This document shows, in pieces, positions 1 through 12,862 of a stretch of DNA of 64,000 nt (positions within the stretch are counted from its first letter, which is position 1; every line of letters starts with the position of its first letter). Location: contig MQVO02000006.1 of assembly GCA_001986395.2 (NCBI GenBank), forward strand, positions 248,001-312,000, read 5' to 3'. This DNA is from Irpex lacteus (Eukaryota; Basidiomycota; Agaricomycetes; Polyporales; Irpicaceae). Position numbers and translations under genes: made by a program. A model generated the notes under the pieces. It saw only the letters and a list, made by a program, of their open reading frames with translations, was not told the DNA's origin and searched no databases.

Positions 1-2018
1 AGCTGGGACTATCTCGTTCCCGTGTCTACCAGCAATCAGACCGGCACCTACTGGTGGCACTCGCACGCAAACGTATGGTTTATGCTCGCTTCATCTCCAG
101 ATTTTGGTGCTAACTCCTGCCAATTATTCTCATAGGGCCAATACGTGGACGGTCTCCGTTCAGGTGTTGTGATTCACCCAGAGAAGGAAAAGCACCAATA
201 CGACGAGGAATTCACTATCATCTTCGGTGACTGGTACCATGATGAGCACTCCGTTCTCCTGAAGCAGTTCATCAGCGTCGCCAACCCCGGTGGTGCTGAA
301 CCTGTTCCTGGTAAGTCTATCTCTATCCGTACCATGCAATCCGAAACTCACATCTTGGTTGCATCTCATAGACTCCGCCGTGCTATACTTTGCTCAGGGT
401 GACAAGTACCTTCCGCCTATCGACGGGACCAGCTCGGGTGTCGCTAGTGGTGTAGGCTTCAACGAGAACGCAACCCTGCCCTTTGAGGTTCGTACAGACC
501 TTATCCTCGCTACCGAGAGACATACCTGGGAACCATATTGATTCCTCCGTTTTCCTCCCACAGGCCGGAAAGACCTATCGCCTAAGGATTATCAACACGG
601 CAGCGTTTGCCCAATTCTACTTCTGGATCGACGGTCACGATATGCGCATCATCGAGGCCGACGGTGTAAGTGCTGTTTTTTCCCACCATCCTTCGAAATG
701 AAACTCAGGTTTGTCCATGCTAGGTCGACACCGAGGAGAGCCCTATTGATCTCCTTGCTGTAACCGTCGCCCAGCGGTACTCTATCCTCGTCACTGCCCG
801 CAATGACACCTCGCAGAACTGGGCTATCCACGCCAACATGGACACTGACATGTTCGACACCATCCCCGATGGGCTCAACCCGAGTAAGCTGTCTTGCTTT
901 GCATGTTCTCTGCATAATTGCTGATCGTGTCCCAGACGTCACCACTTCCATCACCTACAACAAATCCGCCCCCATCACCGACCTTGGAGAAATCGGCATT
1001 GACGACCTCCACGACGTTCCCGACCTTGACTTGGTCCCTGTCGATTTCGTCCCCATACTCCCTGCCGCTCGCACTATCGAGCTTGAGGTCATCTTCGACA
1101 CTCTGGACGACGGCACCAACAGAGCCATGTTCAACCAGAAGACTTACAACATGCCCCTCGTCCCGACCGTGTTTTCTGCTTTGACATTGGGACCGAATGC
1201 GACAACCGCAGAGGCATACGGGCCTTACTCGTTCGTCCTCGATCACCTCGAAGTTATCGATCTTGTTGTACAGAACGGCGACGCCGGCAAGCATCCCTTG
1301 TGAGTACATCACCAAATTATCGTCGATACTTTCTTCGTACTAAGATACACGTATTGTTAGCCATCTTCACGGACATCAGTTCCAGCTTGTTCAGCGTTCG
1401 ACGGATTACACGTCTGACGACCCCGAGCTCAACCCTCCGATCAACGAGACTCGGTTCAACCCCATGCGTCGTGACACTGTCCAGGTTCCCAGCGGCGAGG
1501 GCGTTACGCTTCGTTTCGTCGCTGACAATCCCGGAGCCTGGATTTTCCATTGTGAGTCCTCCTTCCACCCCTCTTCTAATTTGCAGGAACCTGTCCACTA
1601 AAACACAACCTCGTTTCTAGGCCACATTGAATGGCATTTGCAAGCCGGTCTCGCCGTCACCTTCGTTGAGGCTCCTCTCGAGGCCCAAGCCCGTGGCAGC
1701 ATCCCCCAGGTTGGCTTCGACCAATGCGCCGCTCTCGGTCTTCCCTACCAAGGCAATGCTGTCGGTAACACTGTCGATGTCCTCAACCTCGCCGGTCTTC
1801 CCGAAGGTCCCTTCCCCCAGATTCTCGGGTGGAGACCAAAGGGTATTGGTGCTATGTTCGGCTGTGTGTTCACGGCTGTTCTTGGTATGATGACTGTGAC
1901 GTGGTACTCGCTCGGTGGGCACATCTCAGAGGAGGAGATAGAGCACGAGGTCAGGCAGGCGGTGTTACAGAAGGAGAAGAAGGGGAAGTTGTTCGGGTTG
2001 ATCAAGCCCAAGGCTTGA
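1..2018 (+). CDS. FET3: Fet3-type multicopper ferroxidase, 5' end outside window
   Basis: Plasma-membrane multicopper oxidase that oxidises Fe(II) for uptake through an Ftr1-type permease (family knowledge). Exons read 1-72, 136-310, 372-487, 564-665, 724-883, 936-1299, 1361-1551 and 1621-2018; all joins are GT-AG and keep frame. Copper ligands are visible in order: WWHSHA near the start, HPFHLHGHQF across the sixth intron, and IFHCHIEWH across the seventh. The C-terminus has one hydrophobic span (about codons at 1846-1915) followed by a short basic tail ending KPKA, the topology of Fet3 rather than a secreted laccase. The first exon begins in frame at base 1, so the signal peptide and first copper motif lie upstream. 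No Ftr1 permease gene is in this window; it could be upstream. Laccase is the alternative, disfavoured by the C-terminal anchor. Confidence 0.9.
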
Positions 2019-3314
2019 AACCTCCACCTTCATTCCTAGTGTTTTCCTTCCTGCTCTGCTCTGCTGTTGTCCTCGAGCCTCCTTATCTCTCTCCTCTCTC
2101 CTAATTCCTTTGACTTACCTCTTGTCACCGTCCGCTCACCGCTCCTCGGCTTCCGACTCTCGACACAAGAAAATTACTGCAGCCCTCCTAGACTCTACAA
2201 ACTACGCATGGGCATTGACGACCAAGATGGTTCGGTTCTTTTTACGACGACAGGCGGGTGGTGGTGGGCGGTCCGCCGCCTCTCCTCTGTTTTACTGATA
2301 GGATGAATATGACGTGAACGTGTAATGTACCTTCTCTGTGTTTCTGTGCTGCTTACCTTTTATTACGGGATTTATACTTTGTTGTTCCCTTTTCCTCTGT
2401 AGAGAGGTGTGGGATAGCATCGTCATTCTCACGAGTCCTTGTAGCCCTCACACACCGTGGCGTCGAGGGACATATCTGAACACCACGAGGATCGTAATAG
2501 ACGTGTCGGCCACGTATTTCGTCTGTTCGTTGTTAGCAGATACTCACAGGGAGTAATGAGGCGTGCGAATTCACGCTCAACCGCATTGGTAGGCGGGCCC
2601 GGAAAGCCACTTTTCAATGCGCTCGGCTACGTGATCTGGGAAAGCTAGACTCGGTCAATCTGAGTTCCTTTGATACCCACCTCTCGCTATATTCCCAGAA
2701 CTCGTCTCGTCTGCTCTGTTTCGCTCGTGGCTACGTTAGCATACGCACGCACGCTCATTCGTCTGAAAGGATGCCGCATAAGACTCTACGAGAATTTCAC
2801 ACATTCGTCGCACCGTGACAATTCTGGATGAGTGCGAGAGAGTCTGGATGTGTCCCGTGCTTTGCTGAGAGAACAAAATATATAAAGCCGAGGCGAGTGG
2901 TGATGAGGTGGATTGGCTTTGCATCCCCCAACCACTACAAGACGACCGTCCACAGTACAGTCGGCGTACTCTTCGTATTAAAGTTCTCTAGCCGCGTTAA
3001 CATTCCCCGCAGTCCGTTTCAGACGCAACTGCCACTCACTCGGAGGTGTCCATAGACCATTGCCATCTAACCTTCCCTCCATTTCATTCTCATCATCGGC
3101 TAAGCCAGGCCTCCCGACCGTTACGGCCTGTGTTGCCACGTCAGGCCGCAGCATCGAGCGTTCACCAGCCTTCTCTCAGGACCACCAGCAACGAACAGCG
3201 AGCATAGGAAGATACGAGACAGGATTCTAATTCGAAGCAGACCTAGAAGTTTGAGAGCCTCGTGGTTTAGAGCCAAGTAACACACCGGGAAGGCACCACC
3301 AAGACAAATTCGTG
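2019..3314. other. Intergenic, no gene seen
   Basis: This spacer between the ferroxidase stop and the MFS pseudogene holds only short, unconvincing reading frames. It should contain the ferroxidase 3' UTR and the former promoter of the MFS gene. I recognise no repeat or RNA gene. Confidence 0.5.
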
Positions 3315-5250
3315 ATGGCGGGATTCAGCGTAGAGCGCATCGTGTTCCTCTCTCTCGTCCTCGACCTGTTCGGTACGTATACAACCTGCTACCTCACATT
3401 CCCGCGATGGCTGATGTTGAACGCTGTGATCTATAGCTTTTACTATCCCACTTCCTCTATTCCCTCGGATAATTGAGTGGTATACAAAGGTGCGTGTTGT
3501 TCCTCGAACCTTGATTACAGGTCTTTCGATTCTCCTGCGTATCAGTCCCTGTCGTATAAGTTTCGCTGATAATACTATGCTATAGAGAGAATCATCTGAT
3601 CCAACAGGGTTCTTATCCCGTACACTCGGCGTTGTATCCGCCATACGAAGCGTATTTTATACCCCAAGTTCGAATCCGCAGAAATGGGACATTGTGTTAT
3701 TGGGAGGGCTGATGGGTTCAGTATTCTCGTGAGTTTTCTCAATTACAGAAGCGACTCACCGAATTGACGTATTGGTTGTGATATTCAGAGCGTTACAATG
3801 GTTCGTGTCGCCGCACATTGGATCGCTGAGTGACAAGTACGGGAGAAAGCGTATTCTATTGTTGACGATGATTGGGAACGTGCTCTCCGCACTCGTGTAG
3901 GTTCAGTCTGGCTGTCTTGCCTAACATACTCATATGAGCGATTTCCGCTAGATGGATCAAGTCTACTACTTTCGCGACGTACATGCTCTCTCGGGTCATT
4001 GGTGGACTCAGCGAGGGAAACGTCAGCTGGCTATGTATGTTTCTCCCCTGCCCTCAATATTAACTGCACGTCTTATTCAATCGAGCTCTGCAGTGCTATC
4101 CTCTCCGACATTACCACGTCTGCGAACCGCTCCAAGCCCTTGCTCACGTCGGAATGCTTTCGCCATCTGCTTCTGCATAGGCCACCCATCGGTGCCTACT
4201 TCGCTTCCAGACCCCTCCCCTCGTCATTCAGAGCATCCGGGTTCGAGCTGAACGTCTACGCAACGCCAGCACTTATCACTCTGGTTCTGCTTGTTCTCGA
4301 GACGATCTTCCTTGCGGTAGCGCTTCCAGAGACGAGAGGCAAACGTGCTCAAATCCAGCTTCTGAGAAGAAGACAACGAGAAGCAGGACTCCAACGGCAA
4401 TGGTGTTGCAATGGCAATGAAAGGCCAATGGCAATGGAAAGGCAATGGCAATGGAAAGGCCAATGGCAATGGAACACCCAGGTTATTGCACCAGCGGCGG
4501 AGAGGTTGAGCATTCTTGCTCGATTACGAAGACTACACTTCCTTTTCCTTGGGTTGTTCTCCGGTGTCGAGTTCACTTTGACGTTCTTGACATTTGACTG
4601 TGAGTTCCTTTACTCGTTAGCCATATTTACGCAATCACTTATATTTCCATAGTGTTCGACTGGAACAACAAACAGAATGGCGCCCTAATCGGCTCGATTG
4701 GTATTATCAGTGCTCTTCTACAAGGAGGTTATGTCCGTCGTTCGATGTCTAAGACCGGTGAAGGCGTCATGGCCCGACGTGGAGTCTCCAGCTGTGCCCT
4801 CGGTCTCGTCTTTCTTGCTCTTGTACCGCTGGCAGTCACCAACCACACTACCACCGCTTATGGCTTCTACGCGCCGCCGCGTTTGCCAGGCATTCACATC
4901 CGCGACAGTCGTCAATGCACTTACAGCATACGCGTCCCTACAGTGCGATGAGGGCGTCGATGAAGATACAGGAAGGTGAAGCAAGAGCACCCAGAGTTGG
5001 CGAAGGGCAAGGCGCTCGGGAAGTTCAGGTCTTCTGGGCAGTTGGGAAGGGCGATTGGTCCATTGTTGGGTGAGTGCGTCGTGTTATGCTCGATGTATCG
5101 ACACTGGCATTTACTGGTTGCTATGTAGCTTGTGCATCATACTGGACGTTCGGGCCTGCAGTGACCTACGCCGTCAGCGCAAGTGCCATGTTTTTCCTCT
5201 CTTCACGAATGAGGTCAATAGCAGCACGGAAGCCTGTTGCCTCGCACTAG
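3315..5250 (+). pseudogene. MFS transporter, disrupted by several frameshifts
   Basis: The start MAGFSVERIVFLSLVLDL and the MFS loop motif GSLSDKYGRKR (about 3820-3855) identify a major facilitator of the TetA/drug-antiporter type; further membrane segments follow to the end near residues FGPAVTYAVSASAMFFLSS. GT-AG introns can be placed near 3373-3436, 3491-3584, 3728-3788, 3898-3951, 4034-4094, 4591-4652 and 5070-5128. The expected protein, however, jumps frame near 4142, 4158 and 4181 (three apparent single-base losses that together restore frame), and again near 4873 and 4974. A direct reading stops at 4949-4951. The natural stop would be TAG at 5248-5250. Either this is a recent pseudogene or the assembly has local indel errors; the rest of the window shows very few such errors, which favours a pseudogene. 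Confidence 0.7.
4390..4478 (+). repeat. GGCAATGG-type short tandem repeat inside the MFS pseudogene
   Basis: A degenerate repeat of AATGGCAATGGAAAGGC-like units (roughly four copies) fills the central cytoplasmic-loop region of the transporter reading frame. In the open frame it encodes a Trp/Gln-rich stretch that would be unusual for this loop. Confidence 0.75.
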
Positions 5251-8200
5251 TCACTACCCAGAAACATGGCAACCATCTCGGTCTGCATGTACTATTGCTG
5301 AGATCAAGTCAGTAGAGAAGGGGAGAGAAACAAATCATCATCAATGGACTTTGGTACTTGTAAGAGCTACGTATATCGCATTGTCTGCTGTTCTTGTTTA
5401 TTTATTCATGTCGTTTACATACTTATATCAGCTAAACTATCCATTATCCACTATCTAGAGCGTGGTTTGAGATGTCATATGACTGCCAAAAGAAAACCGG
5501 CACAGCCGCGATAGAAAGGCATGAATCGGCATTGCAGCAAGGATAGGATGCTATGCTATCCCCCTTCTGCGCAGTTCTATGCCTCTGCGCTCTTCTCGTG
5601 CAGAGCGGTGTTCCGTGACTGCTTCAGAGAAAATGTTAGCAAGGTTCGTGGAAAGTTTGGATGATAAGAGTCTTGCCACACGTAACTTACCTCGCAGGGT
5701 GTCACGTTGACGCAGTACTCGTTTCTATGAATAGCCCGTGCCACTTTTCCCAGCTCCAAATTCAGCCATGCACACTTTCACGCTTGTCTGGCGGAAATGG
5801 AGGCGGCACTGTGCCGTGCTGCCGTGGCCACCAGAAGCTCGAGGTAAACGGAAGAAGCCACGCACACAGCTCTCGCTCGAACTCAGTTGAACAGCATTAT
5901 CGCATGGAAGTAAGTAGGGATCCATGATGCATGAGTACTTCGTGGATAGCAATACAGGCCTGCCTCTACATCGCGCATCATGGAGCAACTTCTCTCAATG
6001 CCGCCTCTTCACCGGCTTGCGTTTAATTATGGCGACAATGAATGTGGCTATGCTCCGTTGGAAATTCTCAGCATCCTGAACGCATAGGTGTCCACAGGAT
6101 AAGAAGACTGGTCCGTCCTTGATCGACACCGAAGTAGAGTGCTCTCCAGTGGCAAGCTTGATTGACGTCTGCTAGGTGGGGTGTAAATCCGTTTTGAAGG
6201 CTGAGTAACAATACTAATCTTCGAGTTAGGAGTATGGGGTAAACAGCGTCTCTTCGGAGGAACCTGAGGCCTGAGCTAGCGTTTGGGACGTCGCGAGAGA
6301 CTCTACGCAGTGGCGAACCTGTGCGTTCATATATGATGGGTCGCTCTAGCAGCTGAGACCGTGGCACCGGTACCACTGAGACATGCACTAGGTCCGGCCA
6401 CAATATGCACTGACAGATGTAAATTCAGCAGGTTTCGGAAGTTAAAAAAATGCGCATAAAAGTTTGGTGCGACTCGCCCGGGACAGCAGGCCAACATATC
6501 AGCGCCGTTACTATGTCATCCTGCATGACACAACTACGGCAATTTACTGGCATCACTCAAGTCTGTAGCCCGAATTCGCTCATGCGCAGCGAGTAAATCC
6601 TGTCATAGCCAACCCTCCGAGTAGCCTGATCCTGCGTGCAAAGACCACAATAATGATCTCGTGCAATCCTTATCAGAACCTACATGTTCCTGGGAAGTTC
6701 CCCACGATTCGGGAGAACAAGAAGTCGTGAAGCCAATCACTGCGCCACATATTGAATACTGACTTCTGAACTGGAGGTCACGGTGCACTTACACCTGGAT
6801 CCCGGTCCCGAAGTGGTGCGGAGGTGACACCGTACTTGAAGCACACAGGCCAGTATACCAGTACAATACAATATGCAATGCGTGCCTGGGTCCATCAGCC
6901 ACAAGACCAGAAGATACCACAAGGAGCGTATACATAGTAGATCAGCGCGTTGTATCCAAACAGCTCTTTCACCGCGTGTAGACACTAATCGGACTTACTT
7001 ATGAGGTGCAAGAAGTCAACAATGCGCTATTCCTCACTGAGAATTAGAGCCTACATGAGGTATGTGTACTAGTATATTGCCAACAGTAGGGTGGGATTTG
7101 TAGAATGTATGTGAAAGTTAGAGGAGAACTGGAAGAGGCAATTTAAAGGTGCAGCTCACACAGCACCTCGGGCCACGCCCACGGAAGACCGGTAGCCACC
7201 GTTGAGGTGAAATAATTGTATTGTATATGTATCTAGCCTGGTATCCTACTTCTCTTGATGTATACACGAAAGGAAGCCGCTCGATGGGCTATGTACTTTG
7301 TGTATAGTAGTGCATAAATATCAGTAGTCCAAGCCGCACACCGTCCAAACAGCGTCCTCAACATGCGCGAGTAAAGAATCGAAAAAGTCTCATGTCACGC
7401 TATCGCTCGCAAGAGTATAGAGTGTGGCTCGGGATGAAAAGAAGCCACAAATGACATGAACGAGAGAATAAAAGCTTGCGATGAAGATGAGGGAAGAGTG
7501 GAAGATACGAGTTGAGATGAAGTGGGGTTTCGGAACACGATTATGGACACGAAGTGAGGAGGTGGGTACGTGAACAGAGAGTATAGGCGTGGGTCCTTGG
7601 CAGATGAGTAAATGAGCAGGACGTGAGATGGACCATCGCCCAACAACGATACGGGCGTGGATGTGTGAGATAGAAGGTAAGGTAACAGATGGGCGTGCGG
7701 ATATCAGATATATCGTGTCGAGGTGGATCCTGAGAGAGATTGACTTCAACAAGGGGGATGAGGTCGCTAAAGTGGTCGTAGAGGGATACCGTATATACGA
7801 CACCTAACTAGACCGAGTATGGCGCGAGATGCAAAGCTGCTTCCGTGTCCATAATCCGCGAGAGCACGCAAGGGAACCGAGGCGATACGCGTACATTGAA
7901 CCTTGACGCGGGGTTGAGATCACGCACGACGACAGGTGATTGTCGGAGAGTAAAGGGAATGTACGTGATGAATAGTAAGTGTTCGTCGTAGTGTATATGC
8001 TGCCATCAATAATTCAATAAATCGAATTAACCAAACTCCTCCCTCCTATATGATCTTCCCCAATGCGTCGTACCGAGTTCGCGAATGGTGGGCCACGGGC
8101 AGGAAGGCATGCAATGCTGATCCCGTCTTCCCTTGTGATATCAGGCCAGGGACGACCCACTAATCCCGACAATCTCCCGATACGTCCGGTGCGCTCAACC

Positions 8201-8452
8201 TATCTAACCCAAACTCCAAATGCCGCGTTATGAGCCAGCACGAAACCATCTTCACAATTGCCAAGTCCGAATCCAATCCGTGCCCGTCCACGCGTTGCGT
8301 CCAAACAAAGAAGTACCCTCTCCACTCAGGTACCATCGGAAGAAAGCGCCAAAGTGCCATCGTCGAGAGAGAAGGAGGCACGCGCCTACCTCACCAGGTT
8401 CCAACCCACGCCACCAACACCACTATCACCAACCACCCGGTCTGGATGCAGT
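5251..8452. other. 3.2-kb gene-poor stretch
   Basis: No reading frame here resembles a known protein, and none combines plausible splice sites with good composition. The longest minus-strand frame (7390-7803) is Ser/Thr/Ile-rich and looks like chance. I see no terminal repeats, tRNA or obvious transposon coding remnant. The right end should contain the 3' UTR of the GT32 gene. Confidence 0.4.
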
Positions 8453-10103
8453 TTAGCAATCGATGAGGGAGGTGTCCTCACTTGTCGAGCTCCCAGCAGT
8501 CGACGCCCTAGAGTGTCCTGCGACATCATAGCCAGGGGGACCAAGCATATGTCCGCTGCCCTGTCCCTCAACAACGTCGTCGCGGAATCTCTGCTTGCTA
8601 TCAGCAGGATAAGGCGGCAAAGTTTCGCGGGATGAGGTCCGTGACGGGCGGGGTCGTGAGAGGCTGCGTGAGAGTGGTCTATCCGTGGGCAGTTCCATCC
8701 CGTTTGAGTTGACTGAGAAGGCTGGGAGGAAGAACAGCACGCCGCGACTGCGGCTGCGACGCGCTCTTGAGGGCGTGCTGGGGCTGTCCTGATCTCTTGA
8801 GAAGTAGGACATGAAGCCGTTCGCGGCGCGCCTCACCGAACGCAGAACAGAGTGATTCGGGGGAGGTGAGAACGAGCTCTCTTCGGTCAGTGATGGACTT
8901 GGTGGAACGGCGATGGACAAGGGAAGTAGTTGAACATCTTCCTCTTCGTCAGATGAGAGCGAGATAGGTGATGCAGGAGGATTTGGGGAGTTGGCAGCAG
9001 AAGATGGTATCGCGAACCACCCGAGGTCAAGATACCACCTGTTATTCCTCTTTTTCCATCGGGGAATGAGCACTTCGTATCCTCCGACGCGACCGAATTT
9101 GCTCTTCCTGCGGTGCGGCGCCAGGGCCAGCCTGACGAGTCCGAGTACAAGAACAGCGAGGCCGATCCACATGAGCACTTTACCCCAGGTTCCCAAGAAT
9201 CCAATGAATGCGGCGTCATCCGCATGCCAGCTACTGCCGTAGTAGTGGGTAAAGAACGAATTCGGTACGTCCTCTGGCAAGGCATTTTTGCCGTACAGAG
9301 ACTTCGGCAAGATGCGCACCTCGCCACCAGGGTATTCCGCAGTAGGCGGGTTCCCTGAGTTCCAGATACCGTACTGGAAGGACAAAAACATGGGGCCGGT
9401 GGAGAACATCACGGTGGGGTAATTCAACACCCAAGAGTAGTCCCATGAGATGAGGTTGTGGATGGTTTGAGCCATGAAGGGGTGCTTCTTCTCGGCGAAC
9501 ATGAGGTCGTTAGAGACACCAACAGGCTTAGTTCTAGGAAGAATGATGTTGTAGGGTAGGAGAGGGTCCAAGCGCTTCGTGCAGCCTATATCGAGGTCGA
9601 TATAGACACCACCAAAGTGATAGAGGACGAAATAGCGGATGGCGTCAGCGCGTTGGATGGGGTAGGTGTAGCCGTCAAACGTATCAAGGAACCATGGGTA
9701 CTCGTTGGCGATGAACTCTCGCGAACTGGCGTCAGTCCAGAGCATGTACTCGCTGTGGTATGTTAAGGCAGCTTAGGCGCATGCAAATGATTATGAGATG
9801 CGGTTCGACGTACTAGTCTGGCATGATGTCTCTGCAATGTTGAGATATCTTGGTCCACTTTGGTGGCAACGTCTCGGACTTCCACGTCTGGTGAATGATA
9901 CGAGGAATGTGCTCGACACTGGGGGTCTCTGTTCTATTCCATGCTATTTCACCGTCGAGCGAGATACCGAGCTCCTGCTCTGTGATGTAGGCTTCTGGAG
10001 CGATAGCGAGGTAATAGGAGATAGAGGAGAGGACGACGACGGTGCCGACGAGGATGGTGGCTAGGAGACCGAGGAGGGCATAGACTGTTTTCCGTCGAAA
10101 CAT
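8453..10103 (-). CDS. GT32 glycosyltransferase, inositol-phosphoceramide mannosyltransferase-like
   Basis: Exons 9814-10103 and 8453-9752 (61-nt intron) give 529 residues. An N-terminal membrane anchor (residues about 7-30) precedes the GT32 domain with the typical entry IPRIIHQTWK, then RADAIRYFVLYHFGGVYIDL followed by the DLD (DXD) metal/GDP-mannose motif. A second membrane segment (GKVLMWIGLAVLVLGLVRLAL) follows the catalytic domain, and a long Ser/Pro-rich cytosolic tail ends ..SLIDC. This architecture matches fungal Sur1/Csg1/Csh1-like enzymes, which add mannose to inositol phosphoceramide in the Golgi (family knowledge). An Och1-like role is less likely because of the second membrane segment. 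The start is the first ATG and sits directly before the anchor. Confidence 0.85.
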
Positions 10104-10702
10104 AACGATATGTTTTTGGAACGAAAGGAGGGGTTGACGGAGAACAGAAAAGAGCGAAGCGAAGGAGCGTGAAGGGAGCTATAAGAGTTCACTCAACTCA
10201 AGTTACCACCTGGGGGTGCCAAGCGGAGCACGCCCCATGTTGCCGTCTATGGCGGTGCCACAGGTGTCCGGGGTCTCATATAGCCCATTTTACGAGCGCT
10301 CTGTGCGCTTGGCCGGAGTGACATCCGCCAGGTGACACCAAAAGTGACATCTCCTCTGAGCACACCGCCAGTCCCGGCCGCCGCAGCGCAGTCTGTCTCT
10401 CGTGTGACAGTCACTGACAGTGCCAGAGTCGCCGACCAGCCTCGTCTTCGTCCGGGCAGCCGTGGTAATTCTCCTCTTATCCTCCCGAGGACTAACAACC
10501 ATCGCCGCAGTAGCTTTGACAAATATCAGAAGACATCAGCGTTCGGGATCCAGTAAAAATCAATCGTGGATCTACAGATCTCCAACCTCTCACCCGCCCC
10601 GATGTGCTTCACACCATCATCGTAAGCACCGGTACCGCTCTCCAAGATTGTAATGCTCAAAGCAGTGCTCTAAAGTTTCAAAGTATGCATTGGTTAGGCC
10701 GA
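10104..10702. other. Intergenic: GT32 promoter and SWT1-like 3' UTR
   Basis: No coding signal. The stretch must hold the GT32 promoter (adjacent to 10103) and the end of the PIN-domain gene transcript. I see no clear TATA box. Confidence 0.4.
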
Positions 10703-12140
10703 CTATATTCCAGTGGGCCGCAAAGGCGTGTTAAATATCTCGTAAACGTGTGGCCACAGCTCCCGCACAGAGAGCAGCACCAAGTCGTCTTCAAACACAT
10801 GTCCAATGTCCTCCAATGCCTCGATAGCGTTCATCCATGCCTGTCGAGGCCAATCCTGGCCTCGCCGCCACTCTCGGTCCTCGTTCCGACGCAGCAAAAA
10901 CGTGCGCAGTGGTGGCTGGGAAGGTCGAAGCGTCTTCTTGGTCCCTAGATATTCCAAACAGTCGCGAGCGGTCCAGGAGGCAAAGTCCTTCCGTCGGTGT
11001 GCGGGCGCGTACTGAGAGCGAGACGGCGGACCTGCCTCTCCTGACTGCTCGCGAATGCGTTTCGCGAGCTCCTTCAGGACAATCGCGAAGTGGTCTATGA
11101 TTTGCAGATGGAGGGCATCCAACGCGTGACTCGGGATGTAGTCGTCGAATGGCGAACTCAGGTCGACGTCGATGTCCATTCTATCCGAGTCGTCGTCCGC
11201 CCGAGGCGCCTCTGTTCGGGCAAGACGTCGCGATTGGGATGACCTCGCGGGGCCGTACTTTGGCTTGTTCTCCTGCCCACGGAAGAGCTGCAAATCGACA
11301 TTGTCCCCGAAAAGCTCAAACGCAAGGTCTCGACTGGACATCTGACGTTTTCCAGGAGCAATGGTGTGTATGCCTGACCGAGCCCGTGGAATTCTGTCAG
11401 TACATGTCCACCAGTTAAACCAACTCACACGATACTTACGCTCTTCCTCATTTTCGCACAGTGTCCTCAAGTTGACGTCGTTCGTCAACAGTGCCACGCT
11501 TCCTTTAGTCCGGAAGAAACAGCAACAGTCAAATATCGAGATATCTTGCGCTCGATCCCACTCGTGCTCCAGAGGTTTCCTCCCAACAGTCTCGGCGTGC
11601 GCCTGGACTTTCCACGTCTTCCGTTCTTGGATCTTTCGAAGTAGCAGCGTCGAAGCCGTGCGGGCGAACCACGACAGTCCTTCCCGCTTCTTCAATCTAG
11701 CCAAAGCCTTTGGTCATCAACTACCTCGTTCGCTGACCGGTGGCAACGGTGAACGACCACACGTACCCGTCTAACTCTGACAACACCGCATTCGGTACAA
11801 TGATTTTTATCGATATAGGCAACACAGGTACGTTATCCAGGTCTTCACTGAAGTCGCGTAATACATTCAGGTTGTCGATCAGGACGTTGGTGTCGAGTAC
11901 GAGGTAGCCAGCGACGCTGCCGCTTGGCGGTAGACTCTCCTGTTCTCATGCCAAAAGTGACAAGTAATAAACAGTCGACCGGTGTCAAATAGGTCATGCA
12001 TTATAATATTGAATTATCAGTTGTATTGCGATGCATCAAAGAGAGAAAGGACGTACGTGCATTTCGACATCGTTTGCGAGAGTGGTTATCCGCGAGAGGG
12101 TGTCATCTCCACTGGGTGCATCTGGCAAGTACAAGGGCAT
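10703..12140 (-). CDS. PIN-domain endoribonuclease, SWT1-like
   Basis: Exons 12057-12140, 11767-11939, 11440-11696 and 10703-11373 sum to 1185 nt (394 residues), with all phases consistent. The PIN nuclease core is visible: LVLDTNVLIDNL carries the first acidic residue, AVLSELDG the second, and VALLTNDVNLRTLC the third. The third intron is best ended at 11374, because the nearer AG breaks the frame. A C-terminal helical region (ALHLQIIDHFAIVLKELAKR, then Trp-rich segments to the end) resembles the region after the PIN domain in SWT1, a nuclear mRNP quality-control endonuclease (family knowledge). No N-terminal WW domain is present. The first exon encodes only 28 residues; its ATG, donor and phase fit, but this exon is the least certain part. 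Confidence 0.72.
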
Positions 12141-12862
12141 TGGGTGAGAAACGTTGGACAGGTTTACATTTTTGCAGATGTACCTTCACTCTGAGAATAT
12201 GAGTGTATAGATGAGCTGGCACTCATCGATATATCGCTAACCAGGTGTCTTGCCGCTGCAACTGAAAGTTAGTAAGGTAAAGGCTCGAAACGCACCCAAG
12301 TATCTTGTTCCTTGGTGGATTTTCGAACTACAAGTATACAAATGTGATGCCGGTGTTACTTGATGCGAGAAAGAGAAAGCAAAAGTCGTCCTCAGGCGTG
12401 CAACGTGAAAGGGCACTGAATAGATTGTCGTCGATGGCACAGAAAGAAGACCTTAAAGCGTCTATATGTGGTTCTACAGCATTATGGGCGCTCTGGGTAC
12501 TCATGCACACGGTCAGCCAGTTTGTCAATGTCGGAGAGGAAAAACAACGTCTATTGCGATGTGTATTGTGTAGATAATACAAATGCAGATGTATGTGTGT
12601 ATGTATGCTGTGTCCGCGGCTCAGACAGGATATGTGATACAATAAGTATGAGGAGGTGAAGATGAAACAAAACAAAACCCGATGACCACGACGTGAATGC
12701 GAAGAATGGAGAATAAAATGCTGAGGACGATGGCGGTGGACGATGGTAGAGTTTGTGATAATAGTGTAGTATATCAACGCGAATCCTCCGAATAACTCAA
12801 GCAACAATACAGGCACCAGCGTCCGAGATATGAGGCCCGTGAGGTGCGCAGGTCGAGTCCAA
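12141..12862. other. Intergenic between Pcf11 and the SWT1-like gene
   Basis: Contains the promoter side of the SWT1-like gene and the Pcf11 3' UTR, both on the minus strand. A frame at 12328-12816 (-) has poor composition and no recognisable motif; I do not call it. Confidence 0.4.

Noticed and set aside
7390..7803. 137-codon minus-strand frame in the gene-poor stretch
   Set aside because: Composition is Ser/Thr/Ile-rich and patternless, with no motif or splice context.
12328..12816. 162-codon minus-strand frame downstream of PCF11
   Set aside because: His/Ser-rich simple sequence, lies in the expected 3' UTR, no motif.
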